A stretch of 64,000 bases of DNA from Arenimonas oryziterrae DSM 21050 = YC6267 (lineage in GTDB: Bacteria > Pseudomonadota > Gammaproteobacteria > Xanthomonadales > Xanthomonadaceae), in contig NZ_ATVD01000003.1 of the NCBI RefSeq assembly GCF_000420545.1, forward strand, positions 486,370 to 550,369, in the 5' to 3' direction. The notes beneath the pieces are model-generated. The model did not search any database. It had not been told where the DNA came from and saw only the letters and a list, made by a program, of their open reading frames with translations. Below are positions 20,860-29,404 of this stretch, in pieces. The position numbers were made by a program, and so were the translations under genes. Position 1 is the stretch's first letter. The number at the start of each line of letters is the position of its first letter.

Positions 20860-21951
20860 CTACAAGGCCAGTTCCACCGCGCCCAGCGGCGCGGCGATGC
20901 ACAGTTGAATCAGTTCTTCGCCCGGCCCCGAGGTCTCGCCGGTGAGCAGATTGACCACGCTGCCGCTGCGCTTGCGGCACTGGCAGGTGCGGCAGATGCC
21001 GCGCCGGCAACCGAAACGTGGCGCGAGGCCGGCCGCTTCCGCGGCTTCGAGCAGGGATTGACCGGCGCGCGCGGCGAAGCGCGTGCCCGAGGTCGCGAAA
21101 GCGATGGCATGTTCCGCGGCCTGCGGATCGATCGGCGCCGCACGCCGGCCGAAACTTTCGCGGTGCAAGCGCGCGCCGCTGCCGGCCTGCGCATGCATCG
21201 CCTCGATCCGGCGCATGAAATCGTCGGGGCCGCACAGCAGGGTTTCCCGCGCGGCCCAGTCGGGCACGAGGCGCGCGATCGTCGCGTCATCCAGGCGGCC
21301 GTCGGTTTGGCTCAGATGCCAATGCAGGCGCAGCGTGGGCCAGGTCCGGGCCAATGCCTGCAGCTCTGCCGCGAAAATCCGGTCCGCCGGCGCGCGCGCG
21401 GCATGCACGAGGACCACGTCGCGCCTGGCGTCTTCCGTGGCGAGCGTTTGTAGCAAGGCCATCATCGGCGTGATGCCGCTGCCGGCCGCGAGCAGCAGAA
21501 GCGGGCCGTCGCCCTGCGGCGCAAACGTGCCCTGCGCCGCACCGAGACCGACGATGTCGCCCGGCTGCAAGGCATGCACCGCCACGGACACGGCGCCTGC
21601 GGTCTGGCGCTTGATCGTCAGACGCAGCTGGCCGTCGGCGCGCGGGGCCTGCGAAAAACTGAAGCAGCGCGCCTGGCGAACCCCGGCGACGTCGAGTTCC
21701 AGCAGGACGTGCTGGCCGGCCCGAAAGCCAGCGAAGCGCGCATTGGGCTGCAACCACAGGCTGAGCACGCCCGGCGCCTCGTCGACGGTGCGAAGTACCC
21801 GGGCCCGCGTTTGGGTGAACGACCATACCGGATTGACCGCGCGCGCCAAGCGGCCCCAGGCCTCGGCGTCATTGAGCGGTGCCAGCAAGGGATGACGCCA
21901 TAGTCCTCGCAGGGCGCGACGGGGCAGGGCAGCAGCGGCGGGCTGGGTCAT
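20860..21951 (-). CDS. Ferredoxin reductase (FAD, NAD(P)H, 2Fe-2S)
   Basis: Electron-transfer flavoprotein of 363 residues. The first 250 residues form the FAD and NAD(P)H domains of the ferredoxin reductase family (RCFSFSQAP for FAD, LLAAGSGITPMMALLQ for nucleotide, TLLCGPDDFM). The C-terminal plant-type ferredoxin domain has the 2Fe-2S cysteines in FGCRRGICRTCQC plus a later LIQLC. The ATG at 21951 is chosen over the in-frame GTG before it because GGAG is 7 bases upstream. It is cotranscribed with and probably the electron donor for the desaturase. A palindromic operator lies 20 bases before its start. Confidence 0.93.
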   Translation of the reverse strand: MTQPAAAALPRRALRGLWRHPLLAPLNDAEAWGRLARAVNPVWSFTQTRARVLRTVDEAPGVLSLWLQPNARFAGFRAGQHVLLELDVAGVRQARCFSFSQAPRADGQLRLTIKRQTAGAVSVAVHALQPGDIVGLGAAQGTFAPQGDGPLLLLAAGSGITPMMALLQTLATEDARRDVVLVHAARAPADRIFAAELQALARTWPTLRLHWHLSQTDGRLDDATIARLVPDWAARETLLCGPDDFMRRIEAMHAQAGSGARLHRESFGRRAAPIDPQAAEHAIAFATSGTRFAARAGQSLLEAAEAAGLAPRFGCRRGICRTCQCRKRSGSVVNLLTGETSGPGEELIQLCIAAPLGAVELAL

Positions 21952-21971
21952 CACCGGACTCCGGATTTACA

Positions 21972-21987
21972 GTAAACATATGTTTAC
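21972..21987. promoter_or_regulatory. Perfect 16-base palindrome, probable TetR operator
   Basis: GTAAACATATGTTTAC, in a short AT-rich stretch between the divergent reductase/desaturase operon and the TetR gene. Position and symmetry suit autoregulation and operon control by the TetR protein at 22087. Confidence 0.75.
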
Positions 21988-22086
21988 CGAAAAATCGTAG
22001 AGTTTCCACTCCAGGCCGCCGGCCCGGGTGCCGCCTATACTGGCCCGGGCAGCCAGCGGGCTGCCGTCCCGCTCCGGAGCTGCCTT

Positions 22087-22752
22087 TTGCCCTCGACGCC
22101 TCCCCTGCCCTTGCGCGCCGCCGCGCCCACCCCGGGCACGCGCATCGAACGCAAGGAACGCACGCGCCAGCGCCTGATCGAAGCCGCGCTGGCCCTGCTT
22201 GGCGAAGGGCGTGGCTACACCTCGTTGAGCCTGCGCGAGATCACGCGCGCGGCCGGCGTCGTGCCGGCGGCGTTCTACCGGCATTTCCGCGACCTCGACG
22301 AACTGGGTCTGGCCCTGGTCGAGATGGGCGGCGTGACGCTGCGCCGGCTGTTGCGCGAAGCCCGTCGTGACGGCATTCCGCCGACCGACATGCTGCGCGG
22401 CTCGGTGCTGATCTATAAGCGTTTCGTCGAAGAGCGCCCGTTGGTGTTCCGCTTCATCGCCAGCGAACGCGGCGGCGGCTCGCCGGTGATCCGCGCGGCG
22501 ATCCGTACCGAAGAAAGCCATTTCGCGTCCGAGATGGCGCAGGATCTGCGCGCGCTCGGCACCCTGCCCGACCTGTCCAGTGCGAGCCTGCAGATGATCT
22601 GCGGTCTGGTCGTGGCGACGATGCTCAATGCCGCCTCCGACATCCTCGACCTGCCACCCGGCCAGCCCACGCCCGAGCACGAGCTGGTGGAGAATTTCGT
22701 GCGCCAGCTGCGCCTGGTCTTTCTCGGTGCGCGGCACTGGCGCGAGGCCTGA
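22087..22752 (+). CDS. TetR-family regulator, FabR/DesT-like
   Basis: DNA-binding regulator of 221 residues. The helix-turn-helix is at about residues 25-75 (TRQRLIEAALALLGEGRGYTSLS, then REITRAAGVVPAAFYRHF), with a helical ligand domain after it. FYRHFRDLDELGLALVEMGG and the overall length resemble FabR/DesT proteins, which sense acyl-CoA or acyl-ACP saturation in E. coli and Pseudomonas. It is divergent from a desaturase/reductase operon with a palindrome between, which supports that role. The start is TTG, chosen because GGAG lies 7 bases upstream and no other start precedes the DNA-binding domain. Confidence 0.87.
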   Translation: MPSTPPLPLRAAAPTPGTRIERKERTRQRLIEAALALLGEGRGYTSLSLREITRAAGVVPAAFYRHFRDLDELGLALVEMGGVTLRRLLREARRDGIPPTDMLRGSVLIYKRFVEERPLVFRFIASERGGGSPVIRAAIRTEESHFASEMAQDLRALGTLPDLSSASLQMICGLVVATMLNAASDILDLPPGQPTPEHELVENFVRQLRLVFLGARHWREA

Positions 22753-22794
22753 GTCGCGCCGGGAAAGCGTCATCCGATCTTTCCCGACCTGATC

Positions 22795-22800
22795 CATAAT
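22795..22800 (+). promoter_or_regulatory. Putative -10 element (CATAAT)
   Basis: CATAAT 32 bases before the ATG of the exported methyltransferase gene. No clear -35. Confidence 0.35.
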
Positions 22801-22831
22801 CGAACGACCCCACCCCTGTCCGGAGTTGCGC

Positions 22832-23719
22832 ATGCGAGTGCCTGTCACGATCGTCCTGTCGGCGTTGTTGCTCAGTGCCTGCGGTCAGCGCGGCCAGGAA
22901 GCGGCCAGCCCGAAGCCGCCCATGCCGGCCGACGCCGGTAGTCCAGAAGTGCAGGCAGCGCTCGCGCATCCGCTCGATCGCATCCTCGCCGGCGACTGGC
23001 GCGACGAGAAGAACAAGGCACGCGACGTCTACCGGCATCCGCGCGAAACGCTGGCGTTTTTCGGTGTCGCGCGCGGCCAGAACGTCATCGAGATCTGGCC
23101 CGGCGGCGGCTGGTACGCGGAAATTCTCGCGCCGCTCATGCGCGATGCCGGCGACTACACCGCGATCATTCCCGATCCGAGCAAGCTCGCCGATGCCGAG
23201 GCGCAGGCCGCGACCGCCAAACGCAATCAGGCCCTGCGCGAGAAGTTCGGGGCACGTGGCGATATCTTCGATCGCGCACGCCTGATCGAAGTGGATACGA
23301 ACGCGCCCGTGCTCGGTGCACCGGGTTCGGCCGATGTCGTGCTCACCTTCCGCAACGTGCACAACTGGGTCATGGACGGACAGGAGAAGGCGATGTTTGC
23401 GGCGTTCTTCGCCGTGCTCAAGCCGGGCGGCACGCTGGGCGTCGTCGATCATCGCGCGCGTCCCGGCGCCCCGGCCGAAGAAATGAAGACCAGCGGCTAT
23501 CTGCCCGAGGACTACGTGATCGAGCTGGCGAAGGCGGCGGGCTTCGAGCTGGTCGAAAAGAGCGAGATCAATGCCAATCCCAAGGACACCAAGGACTACC
23601 CCGGCGGTGTCTGGACCTTGCCGCCGAGCCTGAAGGAAGGCGATGTCGATCGCGCGAAATATCTGGCGATCGGCGAAAGCGATCGCATGACGCTGCGGTT
23701 TGTGAAGCCCAAGCCTTAA
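22832..23719 (+). CDS. Exported methyltransferase-like lipoprotein
   Basis: A 295-residue protein whose signal peptide ends in the lipobox LSAC (Cys about residue 15), so it should be an envelope lipoprotein. The mature domain is a class I SAM methyltransferase fold: NVIEIWPGGGWYAEILAPL (SAM-binding loop, with the usual GxGxG altered), DVVLTFRNVHNW and LKPGGTLGVVDH. Exported SAM-like proteins of this type are common in Xanthomonadales and relatives, although SAM is not expected in the periplasm, so the true ligand or reaction is uncertain. The ATG at 22832 follows CGGAG by 6 bases. Downstream lie tandem 45-base repeats. Confidence 0.82.
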   Translation: MRVPVTIVLSALLLSACGQRGQEAASPKPPMPADAGSPEVQAALAHPLDRILAGDWRDEKNKARDVYRHPRETLAFFGVARGQNVIEIWPGGGWYAEILAPLMRDAGDYTAIIPDPSKLADAEAQAATAKRNQALREKFGARGDIFDRARLIEVDTNAPVLGAPGSADVVLTFRNVHNWVMDGQEKAMFAAFFAVLKPGGTLGVVDHRARPGAPAEEMKTSGYLPEDYVIELAKAAGFELVEKSEINANPKDTKDYPGGVWTLPPSLKEGDVDRAKYLAIGESDRMTLRFVKPKP

Positions 23720-23725
23720 AAGCAG

Positions 23726-23824
23726 CCCCTCATCCGCCCTGCGGGCACCTTCTCCCCGGTGGGGAGAAGGCAACAGCTTCCCCTCATCCGCCCTGCGGGC
23801 ACCTTCTCCCCGGTGGGGAGAAGG
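23726..23824. repeat. Tandem pair of identical 45-base repeats (family D)
   Basis: Two identical 45-base units at 23726-23770 and 23780-23824, each starting CCCCTCATCCGCCCTGCGGG and ending in a CTTCTCCCC/GGGGAGAAG palindrome. The spacer is 9 bases. It fills the gap after the exported methyltransferase gene. Confidence 0.9.
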
Positions 23825-23843
23825 GAGGCTTGCGGCGGCAGGT

Positions 23844-23883
23844 GACTCCCTCTCCCGCTCGCGGGAGAGGGCCGGGGTGAGGG
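23844..23883. repeat. Dispersed GC-rich repeat, family C copy 2
   Basis: Starts GACTCCCTCTCCCGC and ends GGGAGAGGGCCGGGGTGAGG; same family as 20817-20854, here with a stronger CTCTCCCGC/GCGGGAGAG hairpin. It directly follows the tandem 45-base repeats. Confidence 0.8.
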
Positions 23884-23932
23884 CGCGCTTCCCGGCTTTC
23901 GTCGGCGAAATCCGGGTTCCGTCGCACAGGGC

Positions 23933-23992
23933 TTGACTTCCCCAATCGGCTGTCTGTACTGTACTAACACACACAGTACAGGCAGGACAGCC
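23933..23992 (+). promoter_or_regulatory. Promoter and nested operator of the GntR-ABC operon
   Basis: TTGACT (23933-23938) is a good -35; TACTGT at 23957 is a weak -10 with 18-base spacing. Over it lies a nested dyad: TGTACT (23960-23965) with AGTACA (23975-23980), and an outer pair GGCTGTC (23948-23954) with GACAGCC (23986-23992). The operator thus covers the start of transcription and reaches the ATG, suggesting repression by the first gene product. Confidence 0.65.
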
Positions 23993-23993
23993 A

Positions 23994-24404
23994 ATGGCCC
24001 GCACCCAAGCCCTGATGATCGAGATCGCCACCGGCGATCCGCGTCCGATCAGCAAGCAGATCGTCGACGGCGTGCGCATGAAGGTCGCGACCGGCGAACT
24101 GCAGCTGGGCATGCAGCTGCCCAGCGTGCGCGGCCTCGCCCAGCAGCTGGCCATCAATCCCAACACCGTCGCCAAGGCCTATGCCGAACTCACCAGCGAA
24201 GGCTGGCTGGAGTCCCGCCAGGGCCTGGGCCTGTTCGTCGCGCCGCCGCGCCAGCGGCTAAGTGCGAGCGAACGCGACAAGCGCTTCGACGAGGCGGTGA
24301 ACCGTTTCGTGCATGAAGTCGTCGCGCTCGACATCGGCGCCGAGCAGGTGCTCGCCCGTCTCGACGCTGAACTGCTCGCCTTCGCGCCAAAAAAAACCGC
24401 CTGA
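23994..24404 (+). CDS. GntR-family regulator, YtrA type
   Basis: Short regulator of 136 residues: the GntR winged helix at about 10-75 (GDPRPISKQIVDGVRMKVATG, QLPSVRGLAQQLAINPNTVAKAYAEL) followed by a small helical tail, the YtrA-subfamily layout. Members usually repress an ABC transporter operon that they begin. Here the ABC ATPase and membrane subunit follow directly. The nested dyad over its promoter is the probable binding site. The inducing signal is unknown; in Bacillus YtrA relatives respond to cell-envelope antibiotics. Confidence 0.92.
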   Translation: MARTQALMIEIATGDPRPISKQIVDGVRMKVATGELQLGMQLPSVRGLAQQLAINPNTVAKAYAELTSEGWLESRQGLGLFVAPPRQRLSASERDKRFDEAVNRFVHEVVALDIGAEQVLARLDAELLAFAPKKTA

Positions 24405-24452
24405 CCCCCTCTGACCCCGACGCCGGCCCCGATGCCGGCCTGTGAGAACGCC

Positions 24453-25358
24453 ATGTCCGACTTCGTCATCGAAACCCAGGGACTGAGCAAACGCTACGGC
24501 GGCAAGCTCGCCCTCAATCATCTCGACCTGCAGATTCCGCGCGGGCGCATCCACGCCATCGTCGGTGCCAACGGCGCCGGCAAGTCCACGCTGTTCCGGA
24601 TACTGCTGGGCTTTCTCGCACCGACCGCCGGCAGCTCGCGCCTGCTCGGCTGCGATTCGCAGAAGCTCACCACCGCCTTGCGCAGCCGCATCGGCTTCGT
24701 CAACGAGGAACACACCTTGCCCGGCTGGATGACGGTCAAGGACGTCGTCGCGATGCAGCGCCGCCACTATCCGCGCTGGAACGAAGACGCGTTCAAGAAC
24801 ATTCTCGGCAACTACCACGTGCTGCCGGAACAGAAAGTCGGCCAGCTCTCGCGCGGCGAACGCGCCGGCCTGAATCTCGCGCTGGCGCTGGCGCAGAGTC
24901 CGGAGTTGCTCGTGCTCGATGAGCCCACGCTCGGTCTCGACGTCGTCGCCAAGCGCGCCTTCCTCGAATCGCTGCTGTATTCGAACGCGAGCGAGGAGTG
25001 CACGATCATCTACTGTTCGCACCAGATGGAGGAGATCGAGCGCGTCGCCGACAACCTCATCATCCTCGAGCGCGGCGAACTCAAGAACATGTCGCCGCCG
25101 GACGCCTTCTGCGAGCGCGTGCGCTACTGGATCGCCGACATGCCGTTCAAGGGACCGGAGCAACACCTGGTGCCGGGCCTGCTGCAGGTGCAGCGCATCG
25201 ACGGCCTGTTCCACTACGTCGTCATCGATCAGGACGACGACTTCGCCGACTTCCTGCGCGCACACGGCGCCCGCAGCGTGCAGAGCATGCCGGTCAGTCT
25301 GGACCGGGCCGTCAATGGCTTCCTGGCCAAGAACCACGCAGCGCCGGCCGCGGCCTGA
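24453..25358 (+). CDS. ABC transporter ATP-binding protein
   Basis: ATPase of an ABC transporter, 301 residues. Walker A is GANGAGKST (about residues 42-50), the signature is LSRGE in place of LSGGQ, and Walker B is ELLVLDEPTLGLD. The switch His is in IIYCSHQMEE. The Q-loop position reads FVNEEH rather than the usual Gln. A C-terminal extension of about 80 residues follows the ATPase core. The ATG at 24453 is preferred to one 7 codons earlier because homology starts at MSDFVIETQGLSK. It is operonic with the GntR regulator and the membrane protein at 25388. Confidence 0.93.
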   Translation: MSDFVIETQGLSKRYGGKLALNHLDLQIPRGRIHAIVGANGAGKSTLFRILLGFLAPTAGSSRLLGCDSQKLTTALRSRIGFVNEEHTLPGWMTVKDVVAMQRRHYPRWNEDAFKNILGNYHVLPEQKVGQLSRGERAGLNLALALAQSPELLVLDEPTLGLDVVAKRAFLESLLYSNASEECTIIYCSHQMEEIERVADNLIILERGELKNMSPPDAFCERVRYWIADMPFKGPEQHLVPGLLQVQRIDGLFHYVVIDQDDDFADFLRAHGARSVQSMPVSLDRAVNGFLAKNHAAPAAA

Positions 25359-25387
25359 GCGACGCAACAGCATCGAGGGGAATCATC

Positions 25388-27202
25388 ATGTGGGATCTGT
25401 TCAAAGCTGAATTTCTGCGCTTCCGCACCTGGGCGATCGTGTTCGCCGTCGTGCATCTGCTCGTCCTGGGTTTCATGACCCGGGTCGTCGACCTCGCGCA
25501 GCAGCCCGATGTCGTCTATCAGGTCATCGGCGGTTTGTACGTGCTCACCGGCCTGCTGCTGGGTCTGTATCAGATGGGCGGCTATCGTCGTCCGAACGCG
25601 TGGCTGAATCTGTTGCACCGGCCCTTGCCGCACGCACAGATCGCGGCGGCGCTGTTTGGTGCCGGCGCGGTCGTGCTGGTCATCGGCGTGGCTTTGCCGC
25701 CGCTGGTCATCGCCGGCTGGCAGGAAACGATGACGGCGCGCGTACTCGACACGCGGCATTTGTGGCTGGTGCTGTCGACGGCCTTGATCGCCTGGTGCGG
25801 CTATCTTGCCGGCGGCTATGCGATGCTCGGACACAAGCGCTACGGCGCGAGTGCACTGGTGTTCCTGGCTCTACTGATGGCCAGTAATGCCGTCGGACTG
25901 GGCGCGATCGCCGTGCAGCTCATCGTGCTGGCTTGGCTGGGCACGATGATCGTGTCCGCGTTCAAGCCCGATCTCAGCTCGCCGCCGCAACACCTGGTCG
26001 GCATCGTCGCAACCGCGCTGCCGCTGCAGATGGCGGCCTGGATGCTGTTCATGCTGATCTGCTTCGGCGCCGAGATGCTCTGGATCATGCAGGGCACGCA
26101 TCCCAACAATCTGCCGACGCCGATCCCGGGCAGCGCCAAGGAAGCCGACAACGCCGAACCCAAGGACCTGATCATCGCCGGCCTGCGCCAGAGCACTGCC
26201 GCCGAAGCACCGCTGTGGCGCGAGCAGGCGGCGATCTCGGACGTGTTCCAGATGGCGACGAATGTGCGCTGGAATCCGGTGCGCAACGAGCTCACCAACA
26301 AGAATCCGATGGAGTTCGACGACGAGACGCGGCGTATCCGCTGGGTGTTCAGTCACGACAGCATGCGTTTCGAAGGCTACAGCCTCGCCGACTTCCGCGC
26401 GGTCGGTCGCCTGGGCGTCGATGGCGACGGCGCGTTCCCGTCGCCGCCGGCGATCGGTCCGATGAATTCGCTGATCAGCCGCGACACGGTGTTCCAGTAC
26501 GACAGCGACGCCAAGCTGGTGCTGCCGCGCCTGCGCGTGCCGGCCGGCGAAACCATCACCGCGATCGAGACCTTCGACGAACGCGTGCTGCTGATGAGCG
26601 ATCGCGCCCTGTACTTCTACGACATCCGCGAACTGCACAACGGCGACGGCGTGCTGACGCCGCGCGCGCACGTGCCGGTGCCGGGCAAGACCGGCAATCT
26701 CGAGCGCGTCGATGTCATGGAACTGCTCGACGGCTATCTGGTGTCCTTCGTCTACAGCCGCTATTCGCACAATGGCGACAGCCCGGCGTTCCAGGAAGTC
26801 CTGCGCGTCGACGAGCACGACCGCACGGTCTCGGTCGGTCATCGCGAGTTGGGCATCGGCTACGGACCGGTGTTCCGCTATTCCAACTGGTATCTCTCGC
26901 CGGTTTTGTTCAAGGTGCAGAAGGTCGCGGTGAATCTGTTCGCCGGTTACGTGCCGGTGCGCGATTTCCAGCGGCCGCCGGTGCTGCCGGCGGCCGTGGC
27001 GATCGCGGCCGGCATGGCGTTGCTGTCGCTGCTGGGCGGGATCTGGCGCACGCAACGCGTGACCCTGTCGCTGCCGGCGCGGTTGAGCTGGATCCTCGCG
27101 TGCTTCGTGCTCGGTCCGCCGGCACTGTTCAGTCTGTGGCTGTTGTATCCCGAGCGCGAGCGCCTCGACGATCTGCCGATCGCGTCCGCGACGACGGCCT
27201 GA
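25388..27202 (+). CDS. ABC transporter membrane subunit with large soluble insert
   Basis: A 604-residue protein. Residues about 10-232 contain six hydrophobic segments like an ABC-2 type permease. About 290 residues without membrane segments follow (roughly 235-525), rich in beta-strand-like DxRVLLMSDRALYFYDI and LLDGYLVSFVYSRYS motifs. Two more membrane segments close the chain (about 535-557 and 572-593). The soluble part should form an extracytoplasmic domain, perhaps a beta-propeller-like sensor or binding module. GAGGGGA precedes the ATG. Partner of the ATPase at 24453; the substrate is unknown. Confidence 0.82.
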   Translation: MWDLFKAEFLRFRTWAIVFAVVHLLVLGFMTRVVDLAQQPDVVYQVIGGLYVLTGLLLGLYQMGGYRRPNAWLNLLHRPLPHAQIAAALFGAGAVVLVIGVALPPLVIAGWQETMTARVLDTRHLWLVLSTALIAWCGYLAGGYAMLGHKRYGASALVFLALLMASNAVGLGAIAVQLIVLAWLGTMIVSAFKPDLSSPPQHLVGIVATALPLQMAAWMLFMLICFGAEMLWIMQGTHPNNLPTPIPGSAKEADNAEPKDLIIAGLRQSTAAEAPLWREQAAISDVFQMATNVRWNPVRNELTNKNPMEFDDETRRIRWVFSHDSMRFEGYSLADFRAVGRLGVDGDGAFPSPPAIGPMNSLISRDTVFQYDSDAKLVLPRLRVPAGETITAIETFDERVLLMSDRALYFYDIRELHNGDGVLTPRAHVPVPGKTGNLERVDVMELLDGYLVSFVYSRYSHNGDSPAFQEVLRVDEHDRTVSVGHRELGIGYGPVFRYSNWYLSPVLFKVQKVAVNLFAGYVPVRDFQRPPVLPAAVAIAAGMALLSLLGGIWRTQRVTLSLPARLSWILACFVLGPPALFSLWLLYPERERLDDLPIASATTA

Positions 27203-27265
27203 GCGACCGAAACCATCATCGGTCCGCCGCGCCAGCTGGCGCGGTGGGCCTTGCAGGAGAAACCC

Positions 27266-29377
27266 ATGAAGACGTTCCCGAAATCGCTCGGGGCGCGGCT
27301 CGCCGCGTCCCTGCTGACCGGGCTGGTGATGTCGACGCTGCTCGCGTTCGCCGGTCCGGTGCGCGCCGACGACGAAGCCGCCGCGCTCAAAGCCGCCGTC
27401 GCCGCCGAACGCCAGCGCGCGCGGGCGCCGCGCCTGGCGCGCAGTGCCTTTCTCTCGCGCAGCAACCAGGGCGACACCGCGCTCTCGCCCGATGGTCGGC
27501 AACTGGCCTACCTGCGCGAGCAGGGCGAGCATCGCAGCGTCTGGATGCTGCCGACTGCCGGCGGCGATGCCCGCCGCGTGCTGCTGGAAACCGACGCCAG
27601 CCAGATCGCGTGGTCGCGCGACGGTCGTTGGCTGCTGCTGATCTCGCCGCGCCAGGTGTTCAGGCTCGCGGCGACCGGCAGCGCGGGCTCGGGCATCGTC
27701 ACCGTGTTGGGCGAGCGCACGCGGCGCGAATTCTTCGGCGTGGATTCGTCGCGTCCGGCGGCGATCCTGGTGCGGGAAGTGCCGCCGGTGGTGTCGCGCG
27801 CGCCCAAACGTTGGCGCCTGTGGCGCGTGGACTTGCAGGGCCGGCAAACCCTGCTGCGCGAGGACGCGACGGCGATCGTCGACGCGGCTTTCGATCCTGC
27901 GGGGCGACTGGCGTTCCTGCTGCGCGCCGAAGGCGATGGCCAGGTCATCCAGCGCGTGGACGCCGGCGGAGCCGTGCATCCGATCGCGCGCTGCGAGCGC
28001 ATGACCCGTTGCCTGTTCCTGGCCACGAGCGAGGATGGCCGTGATCTGCTGTTGCGCACGAATCTCGGCGGCGACCTCATGCGGCCGGTGCGGATGTCGC
28101 CCGACGGCGCGCTGAGCGTGCTGCACGAAGACCCGCGCGGCGAGGCCGACGTCGATGGCATCGCACTCGATCCGGTCACGCGGCAGCCGCTGATCGCGAG
28201 TTACCGCAGCACCGTGGCAGCGAGCTACGGCCTGACACCGGACAGCCAGCGTCTGGTCGAAACGATCAAGCGCCTGTTTCCGCAGCGCAATCTGCAGATC
28301 GATGTCGGCGTTGGTCCCGACGCGCGCTGGCTGGTGCACGAGCGCTCGGGTTCGCTGCGTGGCGAGCGTCTGCATTTGTTCGATCCCGCCCAGGGCAGCG
28401 CGCGCCGCGTGCTCGCGGATGTGCGCTGGGACTTCGACCAACGGCCGCAGCCGGCGATCCCGGAGTCGGCGATGGCGCGCAAGATCGCCTTTTCCTACCG
28501 CGCGTCCGACGGCATGCGCCTGCACGGCTTCCTGATGGTGCCGCCGGGCGTGGATGCGGCGAAAGCGCCGCTGGTGGCCAGCGTGCACGGCGGTCCGTTC
28601 AATCTCGTGCGGCCGAGTTTCAGCAATGACGGCCAGTTTCTCGCCAATCGCGGCTATGTGGTGTTCCAGCCGAACTTCCGCGGTTCCACCGGTCTGGGCA
28701 AGCGCTATCTGTTCGCCGCCAACGGCGACTTCGGCAACGGTCGCGTGCAGCGCGATATCGTCGAAGGCGTGCGCTATCTGCTCGCGCAGGGCATCGGCGA
28801 TGCGGAGCGCGTGGGCATCACCGGTGCCTCGTTCGGCGGCTATTCGACCCTGCTCGGGGTGACGTTTCAGCCGGAGCTGTTCAAGGTCGGCATCGCCGGC
28901 GTGCCGCCTGCGGATTTCGGCTGGGTGCTGCGCGAATACGTCGGTACCGGCACGGAAATGGTACCTGGCGTGCCGATCGCGACGAGCATGCGGGATCTGT
29001 CGCTGGACCCCGCCGACCGCGTGATCGCGCAGCGTCTCACCGCGCAATCACCGATCGCCAATGCCGAAAAACTACGCCGGCCGCTGTTGATGCTTGCCGG
29101 CGGCGAAGACGAGCGCGTGCCGATCCGCGGCGTGACCCATTACGCGGCCAAGCTGCATGCGCTGCACAAGGACGTCAGCCTGTTCGTCGATGCGCAGGCC
29201 GGCCACAGCGCTACCGACGTGCACACGCGCGAGGCCTATTTCTATCTCATGGAATGGATGCTGCACCGGAATCTTGGCGGTCCCGCACCGACGCCGCCGG
29301 ACCGCGAACTGCGCGAGCACCTGCGCAAGAACCTGCGCCTGGCGGGCAAGGACCTGCAGTCCCTCGTTGCGCCCTGA
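27266..29377 (+). CDS. Secreted S9-family peptidase (prolyl oligopeptidase-like)
   Basis: Exported serine peptidase of 703 residues with signal peptide 1-37. The N-terminal half carries TolB/WD-like beta-propeller repeats (DTALSPDGRQLAYL, QIAWSRDGRWLLL). The C-terminal alpha/beta hydrolase domain has the triad Ser522 in GASFGGYS, Asp615 in GGEDERVP and His647 in AGHSAT. It likely cleaves short peptides in the periplasm or medium. The ATG at 27266 follows GGAGA. It is 63 bases downstream of the ABC membrane-subunit gene and on the same strand, so it may be read with that operon; a link to peptide or antibiotic handling is only inference. Confidence 0.93.
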   Translation: MKTFPKSLGARLAASLLTGLVMSTLLAFAGPVRADDEAAALKAAVAAERQRARAPRLARSAFLSRSNQGDTALSPDGRQLAYLREQGEHRSVWMLPTAGGDARRVLLETDASQIAWSRDGRWLLLISPRQVFRLAATGSAGSGIVTVLGERTRREFFGVDSSRPAAILVREVPPVVSRAPKRWRLWRVDLQGRQTLLREDATAIVDAAFDPAGRLAFLLRAEGDGQVIQRVDAGGAVHPIARCERMTRCLFLATSEDGRDLLLRTNLGGDLMRPVRMSPDGALSVLHEDPRGEADVDGIALDPVTRQPLIASYRSTVAASYGLTPDSQRLVETIKRLFPQRNLQIDVGVGPDARWLVHERSGSLRGERLHLFDPAQGSARRVLADVRWDFDQRPQPAIPESAMARKIAFSYRASDGMRLHGFLMVPPGVDAAKAPLVASVHGGPFNLVRPSFSNDGQFLANRGYVVFQPNFRGSTGLGKRYLFAANGDFGNGRVQRDIVEGVRYLLAQGIGDAERVGITGASFGGYSTLLGVTFQPELFKVGIAGVPPADFGWVLREYVGTGTEMVPGVPIATSMRDLSLDPADRVIAQRLTAQSPIANAEKLRRPLLMLAGGEDERVPIRGVTHYAAKLHALHKDVSLFVDAQAGHSATDVHTREAYFYLMEWMLHRNLGGPAPTPPDRELREHLRKNLRLAGKDLQSLVAP

Positions 29378-29404
29378 CGGGCGCGCCCGGCGCAGCGGGC
29401 GGAC

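Noticed and set aside
25871-29047. Open frame of about 1058 codons on the minus strand opposite the ABC membrane subunit and S9 peptidase genes
   Set aside because: Same antisense artefact; no domain resemblance, and the sense genes have signal peptides and catalytic motifs.
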